Assembly: GCA_945874585.1 (NCBI GenBank)
Contig: CAMCHB010000043.1
Coordinates: 1-8,454 of the forward strand
DNA: 8,454 nt
Direction of reading: 5' to 3'
From: an uncultured Clostridium sp.
GTDB taxonomy: Bacteria; Bacillota; Clostridia; TANB77; CAG-508
Part shown: positions 1 to 5,427 of the stretch, piece by piece
Position numbering within the stretch: the first letter of the stretch is position 1
How the letters are laid out: each line of letters begins with the position of its first letter
Position numbers and translations under genes: made by a program
The notes under the pieces: model-generated
Told to the model about the DNA's origin: nothing
Database searches by the model: none
Seen by the model: only the letters and a program-made list of their open reading frames with translations

Positions 1-14
1 AAAAAATGAGGCAA

Positions 15-50
15 GGCGTATCATCTGAACTTACAATTCATGCGTACGCC
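15..50. repeat. Imperfect inverted repeat at the left edge
   Basis: GGCGTA (15-20) pairs with TACGCC (45-50), and CAT (22-24) can pair with ATG (40-42) across a small asymmetric bulge, leaving a loop of about 15 bases. The right arm also contains the self-complementary octamer GCGTACGC (42-49). No T-run follows, so it is not a convincing intrinsic terminator. It could be the remains of a structured 3' end of an upstream transcript or a protein-binding site. Its GC content contrasts with the AT-rich sequence that follows. Confidence 0.3.
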
Positions 51-70
51 CTGGAAATTATGTGATTAAA

Positions 71-113
71 TTCAAAAAAAAAAAATGATTATGCATATAA
101 TAAAAATATGCGT
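71..113 (+). promoter_or_regulatory. Candidate promoter of the gene array, with an inverted repeat over the -10 box
   Basis: A perfect TATAAT is present at 96-101, about 30 bases before the first start codon, which would give a 5' leader of roughly 25 bases. The -35 region is poor: TTCAAA (71-76) lies 19 bases upstream, and most of the spacer is a run of 12 A (74-85), which might act as a curved or UP-like tract. GCATAT (93-98) and ATATGC (106-111) form a perfect 6-bp inverted repeat separated by 7 bases. It spans the -10 box and the likely transcription start, as an operator would. The downstream gene carries a helix-turn-helix, so autoregulation is possible but is only inferred. Confidence 0.4.
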
Positions 114-130
114 TATAAGAAAAGAGGTAT

Positions 131-1246
131 ATGTGCATTATGAGAAAGTACAGTATTGAAGAAAAAACTTCGATTCTTCTTAGTTTTTTAACAAGAGGAT
201 GTTCTAAAAAAAATTTCATAAAGGAACATCCTGAATATAAAAGCTCTACATTGAGAAGATGGATTAGAGGAGTCTCGAATTCGGGCAACAGCGTATATTC
301 TGTAATTGATCTTATTACAAATACTCAGACTCCTCTTAATTTATTCAAACTACCAATAAAAAATATTGCTGTCTGCGCGACTATGTCCAGCGGTAAATCA
401 ACACTTGTCAATGCTCTTCTAGGAAACGATGTCTTGCCTGCTAGAAACGAAGCTACCACCGCAAAAATAACCAGTATCTATGACAGAGACGGATTGAATA
501 CAATAGCAGGTTTTTGTATGAACAATAATAAACTGGTGGACAGCAGTAAAAAAGTAACAAAAACAGAAATAGATTCATGGAATAACAATGAAAGTGTCAA
601 TCATATATACCTTCAGGGAGATATAGACAACATAAGCAATGAAGGAAAAATTATAGCTGTCCATGATACCCCTGGTACAAACAATAGTGGAGATAAAAGA
701 CATCATGATTTAACTATAGAATTTCTTTCTAAAAATAAAATTGATGCACTGATTTATGTAGCAAACTGTGAGCAGTTATCAACAACAGATGAAAAAACTC
801 TTTTAACTGAAATAAAAGATATCTGTTTTAAAGATAAAGATATCCCCTTTATTTTTGTATTAAACAAAATAGACAGTCTTGATTTAAGCAAAGAAAACTT
901 TATAAAAATTTATGCTGAATATGAAAATTACCTCAAAAATTTAGGTTTTAATTCTCCTCGAATATTCCCTGTTTCAGCAAAAGCTGCCCGTCTATTCAAA
1001 ATGGCTCTAAAGGGAAAGTCTGAAAATTATACTGCAAAAGAAAGAGCTGATTTTTATAACGAATTCAATGCATTTACAGAGGACTATGACTTCAGCATGG
1101 GAAATGCTGTGTCTTATAAAAGCAATTTAGACCGCATCATCAAGATAGGAAGATCTGAATATACAAAAGAAGATCTATTGAATGCCTTGAACAGAACAGG
1201 ACTGCGTACTTTAGAAGAGTACGTGGAGAATTTTTTTAATGTTTAG
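131..1246 (+). CDS. HTH-fused, stalkless dynamin-type GTPase
   Basis: This is a 371-residue GTPase of the bacterial dynamin-like group. Residues about 7-47 (YSIEEKTSILLSFL, then SSTLRRWI) resemble the helix-turn-helix of IS3-type transposase OrfA proteins. The G domain follows: G1 ATMSSGKST (83-91, K89), G2 Thr in NEATTAKI (T109/T110), G3 DTPG (179-182), G4 NKID (245-248) and G5 SAK (282-284). G1-G2 is 30/40 identical to the same stretch of the next gene. The protein stops at TGLRTLEEYVENFF, which matches the SGIPSIEYAISEYL helix that ends the GTPase head in the neighbour. It therefore lacks the stalk and coiled coil needed for classical dynamin assembly. It may act as a regulatory or partner GTPase, with the HTH binding DNA or protein. 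AGAGGT (123-128) is only 2-3 bases from the ATG at 131, so the in-frame ATG at 140 (MRKYS...) is an equally plausible start. The GTPase call is secure and the HTH call is moderate. Confidence 0.88.
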   Translation: MCIMRKYSIEEKTSILLSFLTRGCSKKNFIKEHPEYKSSTLRRWIRGVSNSGNSVYSVIDLITNTQTPLNLFKLPIKNIAVCATMSSGKSTLVNALLGNDVLPARNEATTAKITSIYDRDGLNTIAGFCMNNNKLVDSSKKVTKTEIDSWNNNESVNHIYLQGDIDNISNEGKIIAVHDTPGTNNSGDKRHHDLTIEFLSKNKIDALIYVANCEQLSTTDEKTLLTEIKDICFKDKDIPFIFVLNKIDSLDLSKENFIKIYAEYENYLKNLGFNSPRIFPVSAKAARLFKMALKGKSENYTAKERADFYNEFNAFTEDYDFSMGNAVSYKSNLDRIIKIGRSEYTKEDLLNALNRTGLRTLEEYVENFFNV

Positions 1247-1279
1247 TCAAAATAAATAGAAAATGACAGGAATAATAAT

Positions 1280-3577
1280 ATGGAAAAAATTTACCTTTCA
1301 TACAATCCTTACACCAAAGACAGGTGTTTAAAAATTGGTTCTGAGATTCTATCACCAGAACAAACTGTAAATATCATTGGTCCAGAAGGAAGAGAATTAT
1401 CTGAATGGATTGATAACTTTTTTGAAAAAATTCACCAGTATTGCAATGACAGTTTTGATGTATATTTTTCAGGAATTCACAGAGATTACGAATTTGCTGA
1501 AGATGCTTTAACTAAATTCAAAAATAGACATACCGAAGCTGAAGGATCAGGTTTGCATGCAGATAAAGTCGTATACAGTAAAGACAGTCTAGTGGAACTA
1601 AAAAAAATTTTCGAAAAGATGCAGCAGGAAACCCCTTTTGAGCAATTAAAGAGTGAAGAAGTTACTAATCTTTTCAAGAAAGCAGTGAACTCTGAGTTTG
1701 AAATGGCCGTTGTTGCAACCATGTCCAGTGGTAAATCAACCCTCATCAATTCAATTCTTGGTCGTGAAATACTTCCTGCCAGAAATGAAGCTACCACAGC
1801 CAAAATAGCCAAGATATACGATATTGATGGGGCTGAACATTTCTCAGCAAAATGCTTCAGGGGCACAGGAAAAGATAAGGAAGAAATTGACACCGCAGAT
1901 CCTGTAACGACCGATGATATGAATCGTTTCAATGACAATCCAGATACAACAGAAATTGATATTTTTGGTGACATAGTTGGTATCAGCTCAAACAGCATTC
2001 GACTTGTACTAATGGATACTCCTGGCACTAATAACTCAAGGACAATGGATCATTATCGCGAAACAATGGATCTATTAAAGAAAGATTACAAGCCAATGAT
2101 TATTTATGTTCTTAACGGCACTCAGTTAGAAACAAATGATGATAGTGCTCTGTTAAGAGAAGTGTCTGAAATAATCAGAAATGGCAATCGTCAGAGTAGA
2201 GATCGCTTTATTTTTATTCTAAATAAAGCAGATGAATTCGATGCTGATAAAGGTGAAACAGTAGCAAGAAAAATTGACGATGTAAAAAAATATCTTTCAC
2301 AAAAGCATGGTATTGATAACCCTAGAGTATTTCCAGCTTCAGCAAGACTGGCTAAACAGATTAGACAGGTTCTTTCCAATGATCCTGCATTAACTTCCAA
2401 GGAAAAGCGTGAACTGAATGCCAATATGGGCTATTTTATAGATGAGCCTTCAATGCATTTTAATCAGTTCGCTGATTTCCTGTCACCTCAGACAAAACTT
2501 GAATTCCAGTCAAAAATCAGTGAAGTAGAGAAAAATCAAGATGAGTATGCAATGACCCTCTTCTATTCTGGAATACCTTCCATAGAGTATGCTATTTCTG
2601 AATATCTGTCTAAGTATGCAATACCAGCAAAAATATCTGAAGCTGTATCTTCATTTAAAGGAAAGATTGATGCGTTGAATATCGAAGCTGAAGAAAACTG
2701 CGCGCTTGAAAATAATGTAAAAGAGTTGGAGCTTAGAGCTTCTCAGTTAAGTGAAATCAAAGAAGTCTTGTCAAAAGGAGATAAGGCTAAGTCGCTAAAA
2801 GATGCAATTAAATCAGCGTCATCGGAAAAAGATAGAAAAGAAAAATTTGCTCAAGCAAGAGAAAAACTATTTGGAAAAGTTCAAGAACTTATTGGTAATA
2901 AGGCAAAAGAGAAAGTATCGCCATCACTAGCTGAAGCCTATGTTGAAACGATTAATGCAACTATACCTCCACTTTTTGCTGAATTTTTAAGCGAAATTAA
3001 AAAGGTAACTAACGAAATTTTTGTTAAACAGGTTAGCTCATATGTTGAGCAGTATCGAAAATATGTTGAAGATCTAGTTGGTGACCTTGGTTATAACACT
3101 CCTCCTGAAGCTATTTTTGGCACAAATGCGAGAATAGATCTTTCATCAGCAATGAACTGTTTAAATGAATACTCTCAAACAGAGACAATAGAAGTATTTG
3201 ATCACTATAGGAGTACTTCCAAGTGGTGGAATCCTTTATCATGGGGGTCCAAGAAAGCTGTTTACAGAACAGAGACAGAAACTTTTGTTAATTTTAAGGA
3301 GTTTCTTGAAGATCTAGTACAACCAAAAATTGATGATTTTCTAATTAGTGTTAGAAATGAAACTTTTTCTAAAGCAGAAAAAGAAGAAGAAGCTTTTAAG
3401 AATGCTTTTATCGTAAAACTGGATGAAATTGATTCTTCAATGAAAGAAAAGATAGCTATGCAGCAAGAAATTCTTAGTGATCAGGAAAAGTTGAAATACA
3501 TGATTGCTGATAATAAAGAAAAGCTTAAATGGATAAATGATTTTAAACAGTCATTAGATAGTATTTTAGATATTTAA
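1280..3577 (+). CDS. Dynamin-like GTPase (full length)
   Basis: This 765-residue dynamin-family GTPase probably remodels or senses membranes through GTP-driven assembly. Residues 1-120 form an extra N-terminal domain opening IYLSYNPYT, which I cannot name. The G domain has G1 ATMSSGKST (146-154, K152), G2 Thr in NEATTAKI (169-176), G3 DTPG (246-249), G4 NKAD (315-318) and G5 SAR (354-356). The first Gly of G1 is Ala here and in the upstream paralogue, so this looks like a subgroup trait and not damage. The head ends near SGIPSIEYAI (430-439). A long, largely helical region follows, fitting a stalk (about 450-640). It is interrupted by the aromatic patch KWWNPLSWG (648-656), a candidate membrane-contact loop. 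A charged coiled-coil-like tail (about 690-760) ends the protein. It starts 33 bases after the previous gene with AGGAA (1268-1272) seven bases before the ATG. Partnership with the upstream short GTPase is inferred from adjacency and homology; paired dynamin-like proteins are known in bacteria. Confidence 0.93.
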   Translation: MEKIYLSYNPYTKDRCLKIGSEILSPEQTVNIIGPEGRELSEWIDNFFEKIHQYCNDSFDVYFSGIHRDYEFAEDALTKFKNRHTEAEGSGLHADKVVYSKDSLVELKKIFEKMQQETPFEQLKSEEVTNLFKKAVNSEFEMAVVATMSSGKSTLINSILGREILPARNEATTAKIAKIYDIDGAEHFSAKCFRGTGKDKEEIDTADPVTTDDMNRFNDNPDTTEIDIFGDIVGISSNSIRLVLMDTPGTNNSRTMDHYRETMDLLKKDYKPMIIYVLNGTQLETNDDSALLREVSEIIRNGNRQSRDRFIFILNKADEFDADKGETVARKIDDVKKYLSQKHGIDNPRVFPASARLAKQIRQVLSNDPALTSKEKRELNANMGYFIDEPSMHFNQFADFLSPQTKLEFQSKISEVEKNQDEYAMTLFYSGIPSIEYAISEYLSKYAIPAKISEAVSSFKGKIDALNIEAEENCALENNVKELELRASQLSEIKEVLSKGDKAKSLKDAIKSASSEKDRKEKFAQAREKLFGKVQELIGNKAKEKVSPSLAEAYVETINATIPPLFAEFLSEIKKVTNEIFVKQVSSYVEQYRKYVEDLVGDLGYNTPPEAIFGTNARIDLSSAMNCLNEYSQTETIEVFDHYRSTSKWWNPLSWGSKKAVYRTETETFVNFKEFLEDLVQPKIDDFLISVRNETFSKAEKEEEAFKNAFIVKLDEIDSSMKEKIAMQQEILSDQEKLKYMIADNKEKLKWINDFKQSLDSILDI

Positions 3578-3589
3578 TCGGAGATTACT

Positions 3590-4066
3590 ATGAGTGTTTC
3601 TGTCAAATTAAGAGGTGCAGTTGTGGATCACGATCTTGCAACTATTCGTGATGTTCTGAGTTCTTCTATTATGCTTGATCCAAAGATGACTGATGGATTT
3701 ATTGAAGCAATCAAGTACGTTCTTGAACATGGAATAACTGAATCAGAGCTTTATGAACCAGACGATGGCGCAGTATACAGTTCAGAACCAACACGACAAA
3801 ACTTCAATAAAATTTTTGGTCTATTGGGACTTAATTTCTCAAAAAAGAAATTAGATGATATGAAGCGAATCGCACTGATTCTTTATCCTGAATCCTCAAA
3901 AATTGTACCTTGTGAAAAAAATTCTTCTAAGACTTACAACCATAAGAGTTCTAATTCAGGTAATGGCCATAATGAGGACGAAAGCACTTCTACTCCATTG
4001 GTTATAGGTGGAATAGTTGTTGCTTTGATAGCATTAGCTACAACTATTTCTCTTATATTTAAATAA
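3590..4066 (+). CDS. Small tail-anchored membrane protein of unknown function
   Basis: I do not recognise the family of this 158-residue protein. Residues 1-100 look like a compact, mainly helical soluble domain (LRGAVVDHDLATIRDVLSS, then FNKIFGLLGLNFSKKKLDDM). A polar, Ser/Asn/His-rich linker of about 35 residues follows (about 104-135). One strongly hydrophobic segment (about 136-157, PLVIGGIVVALIALATTIS) ends two residues before the C-terminus. There is no signal peptide, so the likely topology is tail-anchored, with the N-terminal domain in the cytoplasm. The start is well supported: GGAG (3580-3583) lies six bases before the ATG, and only 12 bases separate it from the dynamin-like gene, implying translation from the same message. 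It could recruit the GTPases or the downstream ATPase to the membrane, which is inference from position only. Confidence 0.85.
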   Translation: MSVSVKLRGAVVDHDLATIRDVLSSSIMLDPKMTDGFIEAIKYVLEHGITESELYEPDDGAVYSSEPTRQNFNKIFGLLGLNFSKKKLDDMKRIALILYPESSKIVPCEKNSSKTYNHKSSNSGNGHNEDESTSTPLVIGGIVVALIALATTISLIFK

Positions 4067-4078
4067 GATATCACTCAA

Positions 4079-4112
4079 ATTCTGCATTTTGGTTTTATCT
4101 AAAATGCAGAAT
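4079..4112. repeat. Perfect 12-bp hairpin between genes 3 and 4
   Basis: ATTCTGCATTTT (4079-4090) and AAAATGCAGAAT (4101-4112) are exact reverse complements around a 10-base loop. It begins 13 bases after the stop of the tail-anchored gene. No T-run follows on the + strand and only a short one on the - strand, so it is not a canonical intrinsic terminator. It may instead stabilise or punctuate the message, acting as a processing site or partial attenuator, or serve as a binding site in DNA form. Confidence 0.6.
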
Positions 4113-4124
4113 CATTGAATGATT
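4110..4124. promoter_or_regulatory. Short palindrome overlapping the hairpin arm
   Basis: AATCATT (4110-4116) and AATGATT (4118-4124) are perfect reverse complements around a single G. Together they form a 15-base palindrome sharing three bases with the right arm of the 12-bp hairpin. It lies 19 bases before the next start codon, where a repressor or alternative RNA fold could act. The AT-rich composition makes chance a real alternative. Confidence 0.25.
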
Positions 4125-4143
4125 AGAATTATAAGGATTACAT

Positions 4144-5382
4144 ATGTACTGTAAAAACTGTGGAAAAGAGTTACCAGAAAACGCTAAGTTTTGCCCAAAG
4201 TGTGGAGCTGAACAAGAAGCAGTATCAAAAAAAAATAAACTTTTCCAGGCAAAAATTATTATTGGTTCTATAAGCAGTTTCGGGATAGCAATCATAGGTT
4301 GCATAGCAATCTTCTTTCCAAGTCTTTTTAATTTAGAAGTTAAGTCTATAGAAGAATTTTCATCTTCAGTTGACTCAATTGACGATGCAGTAAAACTAAA
4401 GAATTTCTTAGAAAAGAATCAAGGAAAGACAGTAAAACTTGATATAAAATATTCTCCCAAACTTCTAGATGCCACTCCTGTTGAAGATACAGACTTATAC
4501 GCCATGGTTGAATCAGGTATAAACTACGATTCAGCTTTTTCTTGCGCCCAAAATGAAAAAACTAATTATAAATTAAAATGCTTCGGTGGTAACGGTGTTG
4601 GGGACTCACGTGTTGAATATCTTTTCGAAGGTTATGAGGACGTACTTCCTTATATATTTTATAAAAACCAAATTCATGAATATAATGAGAATGATGCTCC
4701 AGATTTAGGAATCGGAATTCCTAATCAATTGATCGTTGCTAAATCAAATTATACTGCACTTACAAAATTTCCTTTCCCTAATTTTTTTGAAGGTGATCGT
4801 TGGGGGGAAGTTCACGGACAGACAACACAATATTTTGGAGAAAACTCTAATTTTACATCCTTTGGCAAGATGTCTTTTAGTTATGACAACACAAAACCAT
4901 CCAAAGCATACATGAAAAACGGAGGCTTAACTTTTTTAATTAAAAAAGATAAAAAACCGTTGTCATACTGTATTTCTACAGCAGGAAACATAAGAGAAAT
5001 TAACTATTTTTTAGTTGCAGCTGATAAAAAATGCACTTTAGAAAATTCTTTAAGTTACATTGAAGATGCAATTAAATCTGGTTTTTCTATCATAATAAAA
5101 ACAGATTCCCAAGATAACACTCTATACAATTGGTCGTGGGATGGCTCTACTCACACTCTAGAAGATTATGATCAAGATGACAGTAGTGATACTGCGGAAG
5201 TTGTATTGAGAGGAAACTTTTTTGTTAGAAACAAAATACCTGTAGATGATTATAGGGTTAATTTAGGATTCATTGCTAAAGACGTTAGATTAGCCGCACC
5301 TTCAGGATATTCATTACCATCTATTGAAACATATGAACTTGATCCAATTGATGATAAGACTCTAGAGTTAAAAAATCATTAA
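4144..5382 (+). CDS. Zinc-ribbon, single-pass membrane protein with a large C-terminal domain
   Basis: This is a 412-residue membrane protein. The first 24 residues are a typical zinc ribbon, YCKNCGKELPENAKFCPKCG, with C3, C6, C17 and C20 as the expected metal ligands. A basic stretch (KKNKLFQAK) leads into one hydrophobic span (about 37-60). About 350 residues follow with no further obvious span. Positive charge before the span predicts the ribbon inside the cell and the large domain outside it. That domain contains four cysteines (C134, C146, C276, C297) that could form disulfides, and it is rich in aromatic and acidic residues; I do not recognise its fold. Ribbon-span-extracytoplasmic-domain architecture occurs in sensor-like proteins such as staphylococcal TcaA, but I see no specific similarity. 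The start is supported by AAGGA (4133-4137) six bases upstream. Within this array it could be a sensor or a membrane docking partner for the ATPase. Confidence 0.88.
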   Translation: MYCKNCGKELPENAKFCPKCGAEQEAVSKKNKLFQAKIIIGSISSFGIAIIGCIAIFFPSLFNLEVKSIEEFSSSVDSIDDAVKLKNFLEKNQGKTVKLDIKYSPKLLDATPVEDTDLYAMVESGINYDSAFSCAQNEKTNYKLKCFGGNGVGDSRVEYLFEGYEDVLPYIFYKNQIHEYNENDAPDLGIGIPNQLIVAKSNYTALTKFPFPNFFEGDRWGEVHGQTTQYFGENSNFTSFGKMSFSYDNTKPSKAYMKNGGLTFLIKKDKKPLSYCISTAGNIREINYFLVAADKKCTLENSLSYIEDAIKSGFSIIIKTDSQDNTLYNWSWDGSTHTLEDYDQDDSSDTAEVVLRGNFFVRNKIPVDDYRVNLGFIAKDVRLAAPSGYSLPSIETYELDPIDDKTLELKNH

Positions 5383-5406
5383 TTGCTATGTTTCAATTAG
5401 TTTTTT
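5370..5406 (+). terminator. Weak terminator-like stem between genes 4 and 5
   Basis: TAATTG (5380-5385) and CAATTA (5394-5399) form a 6-bp stem with an 8-base loop, followed directly by G and six T (5401-5406). A run of six A (5370-5375) upstream makes the structure roughly symmetrical, as in bidirectional terminators. The stem overlaps the stop codon of the zinc-ribbon gene and contains only one G:C pair, so any termination would be partial. If active, it would lower expression of the ATPase relative to the upstream genes. Confidence 0.3.
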
Positions 5407-5427
5407 CCACATTTTCGAGAATATATC

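Noticed and set aside
3..65. An open frame running in from the left edge and ending at a TGA at 63-65 (about 20 residues).
   Set aside because: It could be the 3' tail of an upstream gene, but it is too short and shows no motif, so it is not annotated.
74..85. Run of 12 A as a possible assembly error or slippage hotspot.
   Set aside because: It is non-coding and plausible in AT-rich promoter DNA; nothing in the window shows that it is wrong.
58..288. Minus-strand open frame of 76 residues.
   Set aside because: It overlaps the promoter region and HTH coding region, is Phe/Tyr/Leu-rich from antisense of AT-rich DNA, and has no motif.
377..403. Ala in place of the first Gly of the P-loop in the GTPases, suggesting an inactive enzyme.
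   Set aside because: Both paralogues share ATMSSGKST and keep the catalytic GKS/T plus intact G3 and G4, so it is more likely a subgroup variant than a loss of function.
734..745. A second NKID string in the first GTPase (residues 202-205).
   Set aside because: It lies before the strand following G3. The true G4 is FVLNKID at 242-248, in the expected position.
1486..2028. Minus-strand open frame of 180 residues antisense to the dynamin GTPase domain.
   Set aside because: It is Ser/Leu-rich, has no recognisable domain, and is fully explained by the strong coding signal on the + strand.
2191..2424. Minus-strand open frame antisense to the dynamin gene.
   Set aside because: Shadow of the + strand GTPase, with no motif. 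The same applies to the minus-strand frames at 4095-4304 and 7470-7697.
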